Positions 34,978 through 46,015 of a stretch of DNA of 64,000 nucleotides are shown in pieces; within the stretch, counting starts at the first letter, position 1; every line of letters begins with the position of its first letter. The translations under genes were made by a program, and so were the position numbers. Origin of the DNA: Cornus controversa (Eukaryota; Streptophyta; Magnoliopsida; Cornales; Cornaceae); NCBI GenBank assembly GCA_026545225.1, contig CM048848.1:18093353-18157352 (forward strand), in the 5' to 3' direction. The notes beneath the pieces were generated by a model. The model made no database searches, was not told where the DNA came from, and saw only the letters and a list, made by a program, of their open reading frames with translations.

Positions 34978-36098
34978 TGTGTGAGTGTGACTCAAAAAGT
35001 ATATCAATTAAAATTTTTCACACTTCGCAATAGAACGAATTCCTTGCAGAATAGGGCTATCGAAAGGGGTATCGTACCTCAGGGATTATGGTCTGATGAG
35101 TTGGAATACTGAATTAATTCTAATTAAATTTAGAAGAAAATAATTCTGATTTTTAAACTAAAACAATTAAAAAGATAACTAAAATAAATCAAAGTAAAAT
35201 AGATATTGAAGATAATATGAGAGAAATCTAGGGTGTTTGACTTCACCACTAACTCCACAATCAATGGTTAATTGAATCAACTATAGGGGAATTACATCAT
35301 GCATAAGTGGTGTCAGTGGCTACAAGCTCACCTTCATCCGTCAAGAAGATAACATATGATTAAGGCTAAGCCATGGACTATCTTCGATTGGCATGGACCA
35401 TCTGCCTAACTACTCTAATCTATGGTGCAGTATGGTTCATCTTCTCTAGGCATAATCCATCAAAGCTCTTAACAATATATTCAGTGATTACCATTGTGTA
35501 ATAATCTCTCTCATGATCAAAGAAAACAAGAGAGATTGAGTTCAATAACAACAACTAAATATCTAAGATAAGATAAGAAATCATTGAGATTGAATTTACA
35601 AGACTTTTATTGCTCAATTCTATAATAAGAATCCTCTGAATTACACAATCTATGCATGTATATAAAGGTCCCCAATAATTAAAACAATCAAACCATTGAT
35701 GCTTTGTTAGGGCTACATCAAAACCCTAGTGGATGAACTAGCCGCTCATGGTAGAAGAAGAAGCTTTAACTGTTGAGGAAGAAGGCATCATCTTCACGAA
35801 TTATGCGTATGACTTCGTTCTCCAATGGCTCTGCAATATGTTTCTGTTCTCTTCTCAGCCCTCTCAGACTCTCCAAACTCTCTCTGTAATCTCTCCTAAA
35901 CTCAGCCTCTTATTCTTCACTTTATTTCCCAAAAGAATACACCAAAGTTTTAATCCAATTAGGAATAAATTAGGGTTTCCCGCAGCACTAACCAGGTGGG
36001 TTTTTCCTACTGACTTCGGCCCAACTTTTGACCCACTAGAAGTCCGATTTATGAAATTTTCGTGAAATACAAAAGTGTGCAGAATCAAATTTCGTTCA
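34978..36098 (-). repeat. 5' LTR of the Athila-like element (1121 bp)
   Basis: Same length and ends as the copy at 28437-29557. About ten of the 12 mismatches between the pair fall in the last 340 bases (35760-36062), that is, near the start of the LTR in its own orientation. Confidence 0.9.
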
Positions 36099-36104
36099 AC
36101 CCAA

Positions 36105-37213
36105 TTTATTATTAATGTCAATATAGAGTATATTTAATATAGTTATGTAATATAAATTATATTTTTCAACACAAATCATATGGAATAACATAAAGATGAG
36201 ATTACGATAATAATATATTATACATGTATAATATTATACATGGATATATATCTTGTTATTATGAGCTTACATGTATAATAAAATAAAACATAATACATAA
36301 TATGAAAAAAAATTAACCGTATAATATATTTTTAATGATAAATATATATGTATATGATGCCTAATATTATACCATCAATAAATAAAAGAACCTAATTACT
36401 ATTAAATAATATTATAGACATCTAATTTATAATAACTATAAAATTTTAATTAAATATTTTTCAAAATATATAATAAATATGTAATTTATAATTAGTTGTC
36501 ATTATTGGTTCAAATTTACAGTATAATTTTATAGATAACAGATAATACTATATAATAACTATATTTTATGACATTTCACATATTAAACTATATTAATATA
36601 ATATATTATTAATGACATTATACAATATGAATTATATTTCCAACACATATCGTATAGAATAAGTACAAAGATGAGATTATGATAATAATATATTGTACAT
36701 GTATATATATCTTGTTATTATGAGCTTAGGTGTATAATAAATAAAAAACATAATTTGAAAAAATAAATTAACCATATAATATATTCCTATATAAATTTTA
36801 TCCAATTACATTAAAAATGAAAACTAATTTATTATATTTCACATATTAAACTATATTAATACAATATGTTACACAATAAATTATTCGTTATATGAAACCT
36901 AATATTATATCATCAATAAATAAAACAACCTAATTAATATTATAGAAATTTAATTTATGATAACTATGAAATTTTAATTAAATATTCTTTAAAATATATA
37001 ATATAATTTATAATTTGTTGTCATTATAAGTTAAACTTTACATACAATTTTATAGATAATAAATAATGCTATATAATGACTATATTTTATGACATTTCAC
37101 ATATTAAACTACATTAATACAATATATTATTCAGGACATTAAAAAATTATGTTGCCAACACAAATCATCTGGAATAATTACAAAGATGAGATTATGATAT
37201 AATATATTTTACA

Positions 37214-37268
<55 letters not shown>

Positions 37269-37830
37269 TGTTATTATGATAATATATTAATTAATTATAT
37301 TATTAATGTTATAGTGTCGTGTGTATAATTAATAATATATATTTATATTACTAAATAATATAATCAATATTAGCTATGACAACAATAATTTATGATAAAT
37401 ATATAGTTAATATATTTTATAAATATAAAGTTTTAATTACATTTTTTTTCAAAATATATATAATATAATTTTATTTTGTATATGTTAAAATGTATAATTT
37501 TATAGATAACAGATAAACTTATATTATATAATTTCATATATTATATTGAAAATAAAAATAATTTATTAAATTTCATATATTACCAACTACGTAAATAAAA
37601 TATATTATATTATTAATTAACTATTTTTAAAAGTAGAAAAAACAAACTATATAATATAATTCATATTTAGTTACCATTTTAAGTTAAAATGTACATTATA
37701 ACTTTTATAGATAATAGATAAAGATATAACAATAATTTATGATATATCACATATTAAACAATACTAATACAATAATATATTACATAATAAGTTATGCATA
37801 TATGTTTGCCCATATTTTAATTTAATAATT
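36105..37830. repeat. AT-rich tandem array of about 0.5-kb units
   Basis: Three to four diverged head-to-tail copies. The marker word aaagatgagatta occurs at 36192, 36667 and 37192, giving periods of 475 and 525. Other words recur in the same order: tcttgttattatgag, cctaatattat-ccatcaataaataaaa, ttttatagataa-agata, ttatgacatttcacatattaaacta. The third copy is expanded by a TG/TA microsatellite at 37214-37266, and a partial fourth ends near 37800. GC content is extremely low and there is no coding potential. Confidence 0.85.
37214..37266. repeat. (TG)n(TA)n microsatellite
   Basis: Compound dinucleotide run inside the third array unit. Confidence 0.9.
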
Positions 37831-37832
37831 AC

Positions 37833-37915
37833 TAAATTTAGAGAGAGCTAGACCCATGTGACTTTCATATTTAAATTGGAGACCTTTAAATTTAGAGAGA
37901 GCTAGACCCATGTGA
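37833..37915. repeat. 29-bp direct repeat, 54 bases apart
   Basis: The segment beginning TAAATTTAGAGAGAGCTAG occurs at 37833-37861 and 37887-37915. It marks the right edge of the AT-rich array. Confidence 0.85.
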
Positions 37916-38965
37916 ATCTTTTCATGTTAATTGTTTAGCTTTACAGTATCTTTTTAGGTTTTCGTTAAAATCAATATAAATGTTAGTAATCCGGCATTGC
38001 AGTCCCATAATATAATAATATTATGTATTTGGTATCAAATAATATGATTATGCTGTGCCATTTTACTTACCAAAACCAAAAGCCAAATCTTTATTTGGTA
38101 AACCAAGTAGATATCGAAGCTTCTGCAGCCTAGTGGTATCTTCTATGCTCTATCTCCCAAAGTGGTAGGTGAGTTTCTTGCTAAGGAAAAACCAAGTAGC
38201 TGGTTATCCTTCGACACTCTCCCTTTGGTCCTCCCAAAGTTACAATTCCTTCACCATATTTCTTCTCCTTTCAAAGAGGAAAGTAGAGAGTTCAAGTCTT
38301 CCAAATACATTATGAGAGTTAATATTGCCAAGACAAAAAATAAGTTAAAAATAAATTACAATTCCTTCAAATTAATTTACTAAATAAAACACAAAATTCA
38401 TGATACCTTTGTTATCCCAATTTTTCTAAAAGTTTAGATTGCTAAAGGATCTGGCTAGTACAGGATCCTTTTGGCTAATATTTTAAACTTGCTGATAATT
38501 CATTTTAAAATTTGGAGTATTTGTACTCAGCAGTCTACTTTGGAGCAAGGATCTTGTTATGATTTTTGGGATCCTCTGGAAATCAATCCCAATAATCTTG
38601 GGATATACAATCTAAAGATTTCTTTACTTTGGTATTTCTAGCATGTAAAAATATTGATATAGTATAGAATGTAGTGAACAGAAAAAGCACAATATATTAT
38701 CTCTGTCAATTTTTCTTTGAGGGTGGGTTGCAAAGAAGACCACTTGTTGGTCACAATTTACATTCTTCCAGTTCAATGTTTTAACTACATTGTCGTGCTC
38801 TGATGCTTATTACAAAGTAAAATTGGCATGCTTTTATGAGCTTTCTTATATCACAGCCACAGGTTTAGTTTAGAAATGATAATATCTACTAGCACTGCTT
38901 TCATTCAACTCCAGTAGTTTTGTTCAATGAGATGAAAGATTGCAATAGGCTTATCTATGAGTTTT
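37916..38965. other. Spacer before the SAUR cluster
   Basis: No gene seen. The part from about 38770 resembles the spacer at 42980-43150 (shared ctctgatgcttatt and nearby words), so it belongs to the duplicated SAUR unit. Confidence 0.5.
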
Positions 38966-38971
38966 GGGTTA

Positions 38972-39073
38972 TCATACTTGGACCAGCCTTCATTCCAAGA
39001 GTGGCTAAGCCAAGTTAAGGATATGGGCTTGATCATCCAATGGGTGGTGTCTCAAATCTCACTTCTCGAGATT
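38972..39073 (+). pseudogene. SAUR gene fragment
   Basis: The frame reads SYLDQPSFQEWLSQVKDMGL, then IIQWVVS. It matches [20 protein letters not shown] and FDHPMGGV of the intact SAUR at 42010. At the DNA level atccaatgggtggtgtc and ctcacttctcga are shared, with a deletion of about 26 bases between them. The 5' two thirds of the gene are missing. It is the first of four SAUR copies in the same orientation. Confidence 0.85.
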
Positions 39074-39079
39074 GGGCCC

Positions 39080-41840
39080 TAAAATACATAACACATTTTA
39101 TGGAACAGTGACCGCCAATTCTTTCAATGTACAATCTTTTCTATAGATTACATATTAGTTCCTTTTTTCTCATTCATTACTTTGGGCATTGTATGTTCCT
39201 TAGTCAAACCATGTTGACAACAATTTTTTCTATTTTTTTCTTAAATTGGAGTCTTGTCTCTTACCTTAATACAAAAAACATGCATGCACATGTGTTTGAG
39301 TCTGAGATTAAGCAATTTGTGTGTACCTGTCTGCTCATACATCGATTCACCTACATCAAAGACTTCCTCAGCAATCACCTTAAAACCCATAAATCCCAAA
39401 CTGAGTTTTTCAAGTACTGCATGACCCTTCAATTGAAGGACGGACTAAGGGCATTGTAAATTTTGTCATTAATTACACAAAGCAAACCCTCGTACTCAAA
39501 CTCATGTTCTCTTACTTGGCAACTCTAGCTTTTTGAGAGCAACAAAAATGCATCCCAAGTGTTTGATGATATTCCAATGTTGAACACTGTCTGCAGATGC
39601 AGTCTTTTTGGGTTATGCAGAGGTTAAGTTTTTTACACCACTTAATAGTAATCCTGCATGTATGCACTGTACAATCTGCGCCTTTAAATTGGCTCCAGAA
39701 ATTCAGGCCACCCTAAACTATCATATAAGTTCGTTATCCAAAGTGGTCCCCATTGATCTTGGGTCCAGGAAGGGGTAGACTGGATACACCTAATCTTTCG
39801 ACATCATTTGCACAAAGTGGCTACTATCATGATTTGAAACCGTCTTCTTAAGATTGACAGACCTATTATGTCTTTGTGCGGGTGGATATTACTGTTTGAG
39901 ATCTATGCAGAGGGCAACTGGATAGAGAAGCCTTGGTATTTGTCCAGCTTTGTTTGCATCAAGCAAGGAGGAGAGAGAAAATTCATTACGCTTTGTTGAC
40001 CTTAACCAGTTCATATGGTAGAAACACATATTTTAAAGAAATACTTGGCAAGCCCATGGCATGGATCAAATTGACAAGGTGCTTCCACAGCTCTCATCTA
40101 AGCATGTTGTTGCTATTGCCAGGTGAGAATCTTGAACTAGAATAAAATATGCAGCCACTTTATGATTTCTTAGTATTTGCACTTACAATCTTGCATTTGA
40201 TCTTTTTTATGACCTTTTTCTTCTGAAAGTGTTTATATAATATGACTTATATTATGTCTGATGAGTGGAAGCATCTTGTCTGTACTTTTTTTTTGGTAAG
40301 TATAATGGACTCGATGTTTTCTGTCCTCACACGTATGATCTCATATATTAGTATTAAGGGTATCATCTTGTTTGGGTTCAATTTGTATTGTTCTGCATAT
40401 GATCTCATATTTATTTTAAGGGTATGACGTTGCATACTGGTCTTTGATCCCACTTAATTCATTGTTTTTAATTTGTTAGAGTTCAATGTGTCAACTATTT
40501 TTCCTGAGTTCTGAGATTTGGCATGCTTATATAAGTTCTCCGTTCAATTTAATTTTCGTATCCAATATGTTGAGCGTATGCCCAAATTTTGTATGAGATA
40601 CACGCGCCAACATTAGTCTTTTTTAAGCAGAATAGTTATTAGTAATTTTTCCTACCATTTTGTTTCTAGTCTTTTGAAGAGCCACTTGATTATCTCTTAT
40701 CAATAGAAAGCAATAATCCCGAAAACAAGTCACTTATAGATTTGTTGAGCTCAAACAAGTTTTAAAGTTGATTGCCCTGTACAGAGATGATTAATGGAAC
40801 ATGAACTTCTGCAGTTCTTATAATCAAAACCTGAAACCTTATTATGCATAGATCAAGGAGCTCTCAGAAAACTTGAGAAAATTTTCATACAATACTGAAT
40901 GACCCATAAGTATCTCAACAAGGTTCCTTGGGAGCTTTTGTTTCGTTTCAAGCCATAATGCTGCTACTAAATTGCTTTGTCTGAATATTTATGGCACTCA
41001 ACATTTTCATCTTCCTATTGATTTTTTAATAGCAGTTATTGATACGATTTCTCTCAAATAGTAATAGAATCTTGTTTGGTCTCAATGCCTCACTACACTG
41101 CTTTTGTGTATCAAGATATGGCTAATATTCTCGTAATTTTGGATCAAATATACATGAAAGTACAACATTATCTGCTTGACTGGTCTCGGGATTCTAGTCA
41201 ACTCATCATCCCTCTGAATTAAGGGCCAAGCTTCCGGCCTCAATTTTTGTTTTTTTATGTGTCAAGTAACTTTGTCACATGAGCAGCTAACTTGTCTAAT
41301 CCCATGTTTTTTTGTCATAACCCATGTTGTACTGGTGGTTTTTGTGCCCATATGAGCACAAGCCTAACAAATGTGCAAGGAACCTGCTATTTAACATTTG
41401 ATCAAATGGTCTACTGGATAAATGCTATAATCAGTAGGCCAGGAAAATACAATTTCCAATGGACCTCCATGGTTTGTTCTATTATAGTGATTTGGCTAAC
41501 AAGTTATCCATGACACGAAAATATCACATTCTTAGTATTTTTGTTGGGAGGCATAACCATGTGATACCATATGCCTTGTGTATTTTATGGACCAACTGCA
41601 CTAGTCTCTTCACCACTCATTTGATATGAGAATGCTGGCCATAGAGCATCTGCCCTGAGGGTCCTCTGTAGGTTGTTGCAAGCAGTGGTGGGGCATGATG
41701 TTTTTCAACAAAAATACAATTTATTTTTCTGTCAACAAAAATAAATGATGAGTTGGAAGACAAACCATGTGATCATTTATCTTTCACAACACCACCTAAA
41801 TCTTTCTTGATCACTCATTCTACATTTCAGAGGATTTCTT
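39080..41840. other. Spacer between SAUR copies, with one exon-like piece
   Basis: The part at 41230-41620 is homologous to 44540-44940 downstream of the SAUR pseudogene, showing that the spacer was duplicated with the genes. Within 39919-40120 a frame reads LVFVQLCLHQARRREKIHYA, then TYFKEILGKPMAWIKLTRC. It starts after an acceptor-like tctatgcag and ends before a donor-like gtgaga at 40121. This could be a stray host exon that I cannot identify. Other frames are unconvincing. Confidence 0.45.
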
Positions 41841-41854
41841 AGATACACTTTTAT

Positions 41855-41864
41855 CTATATATAG
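41855..41864 (+). promoter_or_regulatory. TATA box of the SAUR gene
   Basis: CTATATATAG lies about 150 bases upstream of the SAUR start codon, a normal distance for these short-leader genes. Confidence 0.55.
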
Positions 41865-42009
41865 ACACACATATTAGTCAGTATACAACCAACACAAGTC
41901 CCATCATTCTTCACTTTCAAAGCTTTCATTTGTTCTGCAAACTCTTTGTGATCTTTGTTTCTTTTCTAGTTTGTTACAGAGGGAGAGAGAAATATATTCA
42001 TACAAAATA

Positions 42010-42312
42010 ATGGGTTTCCGCATGCCTCGTATTATTAATGCTAAGCAAATTCTTCGGATGCCTTCTTTGGCAGCAGAACAAGCAGCTTCAACAGCTCTCA
42101 ATGTCCCAAAGGGCTATTTTGCAATTTATGTTGGAGATGGTGAAAAGAAGCGATTCGTAGTTCCAATATCATACTTGAACCAGCCTTCATTCCAGGAGTT
42201 ACTAAGTCAAGCTGAGGAAGAATTTGGGTTTGATCATCCAATGGGTGGTGTCACAATTCCCTGCAGAGAGGACATCTTCATTGACCTCACTTCTCGATTG
42301 AGCAGATCATGA
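42010..42312 (+). CDS. SAUR family auxin-responsive protein, intact
   Basis: An intronless 100-residue protein beginning [16 protein letters not shown]. It belongs to the small auxin up RNA family, whose members inhibit PP2C-D phosphatases and so activate plasma-membrane proton pumps and cell expansion. The family core is visible at residues 36-85: [47 protein letters not shown] and VTIPC. The ATG at 42010 is chosen because homologous start codons lie at the same place in the two neighbouring pseudogenes; the open frame extends 13 codons upstream without an ATG. Length is typical. A TATA box lies upstream and a DST-like instability element just after the stop, as in rapidly turned-over SAUR transcripts. 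It is the only intact member of the four-copy cluster. Confidence 0.95.
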   Translation: MGFRMPRIINAKQILRMPSLAAEQAASTALNVPKGYFAIYVGDGEKKRFVVPISYLNQPSFQELLSQAEEEFGFDHPMGGVTIPCREDIFIDLTSRLSRS

Positions 42313-42316
42313 GATT

Positions 42317-42355
42317 GGATTATATGTCCATAAGTTACTAAAAGCAATTTTGTAA
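42317..42355 (+). promoter_or_regulatory. DST-like mRNA instability element
   Basis: Immediately 3' of the SAUR stop are GGA, then CATAAGTTA (42329-42337), then CAATTTTGTAA (42345-42355). The plant DST element is GGA - variable - ATAGATTA - variable - CATTTTGTA, and it destabilises SAUR transcripts. Order and spacing fit, with a few mismatches. Confidence 0.55.
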
Positions 42356-42359
42356 ACCA

Positions 42360-43620
42360 GGAGTCACCATTTCCATATACATTTTCCGATCTTGTTTGTA
42401 TACTTATTTATTCATTTCATGGAAGAGGTTGGGGATGGAAGAATTTTTTTTCCCCATTTCACAATATTATAAATATTCTTTGAACTCAAACAAGATTGCC
42501 CAGTATCCATTTTGTTTGTGACTTTGTATAGGTTTTGGTTTCCATTTTTTGTCTTGCATTCAATTAGCAAATATCTTTTTCTAAACTATGTTGGCAAAAA
42601 AATTTGCAGCAGTTTTTCTAAACTATGTTGTCCATTCCATAGATTGGCACCTCCTCTTGAACTCAAACAAGATTGCCCAATCAAACCAATATAATTTTGC
42701 TATCACATTAATCAGGAAAATCACAGAAAAACAGGGGGGAAAAAATTAATTTCAGAGCAATAGGGTACTGATAATGGCCAAAAGCGCCATTATTTGAACA
42801 CTGGTCTAGAGAATAACAGTCAAACTGAATTTTGGACAGGTCCATCTATTTTCAGCTGTTATCACATTTCTCACAAGAATTTTGGATCAAGTTCAAATGA
42901 ATGGGTAGTGATGAGGACCTCTAGTAGGTCATATTAGTTACCCTGCTTCCTGCAGCATGACTTGGGATTCGCAGCTTCCCCTGTTCATTACAGTTCAATT
43001 TTTCAACTACCACGGTGGAGCTCTGATGCTTATTTCAAAGATATTGCATGATCTAAAAAGCTCTAATTTGAAATTTTAACATCTAATTTAAACTCGAGCA
43101 AACATTCAGAACTTGAAGATGTCTACACTTCATTCTACTCCACAGATTTTCTTCTATGAGAAAACATATTGCATAGTTTGTCTTTTCTTCACATTACACA
43201 TACTAATTTGACCATTAATGCTTATATTATGCTATCATACTAGGAGAAAAAAAAGGATTTAGATGTCTGAAACATGTCTTTTATCCAATAGGTCAGTTGA
43301 TATTGTGCTTGAATCAACAGCAGTACCCACTGCCCTTATTTATTTGATTTCAAGGGAATCCTCTGTAGGCTGTTACAAATAGTGGTAGGGCATGATGTTT
43401 TTCAACATATACATTTTAGTCTCTATCACTCTAAATTCTTGACCATGAATTGGAAGACAAAACTATGTTATCCTTTATGTGTTAATGTCTTTCACAAATT
43501 GCCAACTAAATCCTTCTTTACCACTCATTCAACATTGCAGAGGATTTTCCACTATTAAAGCTTTCATTTGTTCTGCAAGCTCATTCTAAACTTCAGAGAG
43601 AGAGAGAGAGATTTACATAT
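42360..43620. other. Spacer between SAUR copies
   Basis: No gene seen. A direct repeat beginning GAACTCAAACAAGATTGCCC occurs near 42482 and 42658, and TTTTTCTAAACTATGTTG near 42577 and 42613. The part at 43350-43410 is homologous to 41660-41720 upstream of the intact SAUR, so it is the duplicated promoter side. Confidence 0.6.
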
Positions 43621-43626
43621 ACAACA

Positions 43627-44010
43627 ATGTGTTTCCATGTGCCTCGTATTGCTCAAGCTAAGCAAATTCTTCGACTGCTTTCTTTGACAGCAAACCAAGC
43701 AGATTCAACGGTTCTAAATGTCCCAAAAGGCTAGTTTGCTGTTTATGTTGGCGAGAGTGAAAAGAAGCGATTTGTGGTTCCAATATCATACTTGAACCAG
43801 CCTTCATTCTAGGACTTGTTAAGTCAAGCTGAGGAAGAACTTGGTTTTGACCATCCAATGGGTGGTCTCACAATTTCCTGCAAAGAGGACATGTTCAATG
43901 ATTTGCATTTTGTGCTACATCTGATAGTGAAATGGGTCCATGGTGCTTGTCAACCCAATGCATATGATTTCTGGTGTGAGAGATTATTTTCTTCTGAGAT
44001 GTATAGGTGA
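43627..44010 (+). pseudogene. SAUR pseudogene with two in-frame stops
   Basis: It starts MCFHVPRIAQAKQILRLLSL and is collinear with the intact gene through CKEDMFNDL. Two nonsense codons break it without frameshift: TAG at 43732 (codon 36, where the intact copy has TAT of KGYF) and TAG at 43810 (codon 62, replacing CAG of SFQEL). After MFNDL the sequence departs from the family, and the frame runs on to a TGA ending at 44010. The upstream and downstream spacers are duplicated from the neighbouring SAUR unit. Confidence 0.9.
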
Positions 44011-44014
44011 TATA

Positions 44015-44952
44015 GACAAGCCTTTATGTGTATCTGGCTTGCTGGAATTGTGGGAGGAAGAGATAAAACAAGGTAATAGCCACTTAACTAATTTCATCAC
44101 ACTTTAGGTACAAGTGAATTATAGATCCATCAGTTGGAAATAGGGATTAATATTAATCAAACCAGACAAAGTAATCATGCACTTTGCCAATTCCTTGGTT
44201 TCTAACATTTTAAAGTTCAAACCTTGAAGACATTAGCCAAATTAAACTGAATGGGTCATGAATATGTTGGGAAGGCCCTTTGGGAGCATTTGTTGCATAC
44301 AAAGCCACAATGCAGCCACTACATCAATTATCTCTACACAGGCTTAGGGTTCCTGAACCTAAACTTCAAGTCATTCTAGACACATCATCTTTCAAATAAT
44401 AGACAGTTCTTACTTCTTATCTGGCCTGAATGCATCACCACAATTGAACTTTATGTCTAGTTGTTTAGCTTTTGGCTCACTAGTTTATATTCTAGAAATA
44501 TCCCTCCCATTTATTTCTAGCCAAGCTTATATCATCACCAATTCGCCAATTCACACTTGTATGTGTAAAGGAGCATTGTGACATGATCAACTAACTTGTC
44601 AAATCTTATGTTCTGCCACAATATACAGTACTGGAGGTCTTTGTGTTTATTGCTGCAAAGCTAACAAACATGTAATGCACATACATGTGTTCTGCATTAG
44701 GCCCTACTGTATAGTTTTGTTTTTTTTTTTATCCAAATAGGAGTTAGGATATAAATTATAATCAATGGGCTTCAAAAACATACAATTTCAAGCTGACCTC
44801 CTTTGTTTGTTCTGTTAAGGTGATGTGCCATGGCAAGTTGCCCCAAATATATTACAGAACCAAAAATGTCATATTATATGTATTTTTGTTAGGAGGCATA
44901 ACCATGTGATACCTCATGAAACATGTATTTAATTTAATGGGCCACATTGCAG

Positions 44953-44996
<44 letters not shown>

Positions 44997-45000
44997 TAAG
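44015..45000. other. Spacer between SAUR copies
   Basis: No gene seen. 44270-44330 is homologous to 40920-40980 and 44540-44940 to 41230-41620. An (AT)20 run fills 44954-44994 just before the next SAUR copy. Confidence 0.6.
44954..44994. repeat. (AT)20 microsatellite
   Basis: Uninterrupted AT dinucleotides. Confidence 0.95.
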
Positions 45001-45112
45001 TGCTAACATTATCCAATTCCACCCAGTGTCAAAGGTAGCTTCTCTATTGTTCAGCAAAGTTCTTCAGATCAATTACAACCCACTTTTCAAAGAACAATTA
45101 CTTATAGAAATT

Positions 45113-45280
45113 ATGGGTATCCGCTTGCTTAGAATTGTTAGCAGATTCTCCAGCAGGTTTTCTCTACTCCAGTGGCTAGAGGTGTACCCAAAGGCCTCTT
45201 GGCTGTTTATGTTGGAGAAACCGAGAAGAAGAGATTTGTATGTTTCATACTTGAAGCATCCTTCATTTCAGAACTTGCTA
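45113..45280 (+). pseudogene. SAUR pseudogene, frameshifted and truncated
   Basis: ATG at 45113 reads MGIRLLRIVSRFSSRFSLLQ. A frameshift near 45170 follows; the other frame then continues RGVPKGLLAVYVGETEKKRF, and the first frame resumes as SYLKHPSFQNLL after a small deletion (the usual VVP before ISYL is lost). Homology ends at 45280, exactly where a TGTAATGACCC LTR-like start begins, so the last third of the gene was replaced. Confidence 0.9.
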
Positions 45281-45978
45281 TGTAATGACCCAAAATTTTA
45301 ATTAAGAAAATAAAATTCTTCATTAAGGGAGCATGGTAAAAAAAAACTTTTGAAAAGAGATTTAAGTGATATTCAATTTAGGGTATAACTTATTCTATGG
45401 TAGAATAAGTTATTATTATGTGGGTCACCAAACAACGATTTTGTGAGTGATATTATATAAAAATAATATGATGGTAATTAGGGTTTATGCGTTGATAGTC
45501 TCAAATTAAGGAAGAAGAAAGAGCAAAGGAAGAAGAAAGAGAAGAATAACATGAGACATCAAGGGAAGATTAATCATCTCTCACTGATAAGTTTTTTTCT
45601 ATCTTTTCCACAATGGTTGGTATGCAGAAGTTTTGTGTCATTGTAGTTGATAGAAGAGTGAGATCATGTTATGTATAGATGTATAACTGGTGTTGGGTTT
45701 TGGCTTGAAGAGAAAACATGCTTATATATATCTATATATTATATTTATATATATATAATTATATCTGTGGATATTTGTGTATGCTCAACGGTGAATAATT
45801 TTAGTTGAGAACTAGTGGATCAAAAATGGTGTTTACTGGTGATAAATTATTGGTCTCAATTACAGGGATCGGATGCTTGTTGAATACGTGGTGTGATTGT
45901 GTAGTTGAATTGAGAAATATGGTGTAGATTGAAAAAAGTGATGGCTGATGGGTGGGCAGTAGACTTGTGTGGGTTTAA

Positions 45979-46015
<37 letters not shown>

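Larger units (their letters stand above)
28437..36098 (-). mobile_element. Athila-like Ty3/Gypsy element lacking RT and integrase, 7.66 kb
   Basis: Two direct LTRs of equal length (28437-29557 and 34978-36098) bracket a 5.4-kb interior. A tRNA-Asp-type PBS and a gag-protease frame lie on the minus strand. The interior ends in the characteristic untranslated region of such elements (minus-strand sense downstream of pol). Reverse transcriptase, RNase H and integrase are absent: the protease frame ends near 32502, and what follows is non-coding. It therefore depended on another element for mobility or suffered an internal deletion. By eye the LTRs differ at only 12 of 1121 positions, all transitions, so insertion was recent. 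No clear 5-bp target duplication flanks it. Confidence 0.85.
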
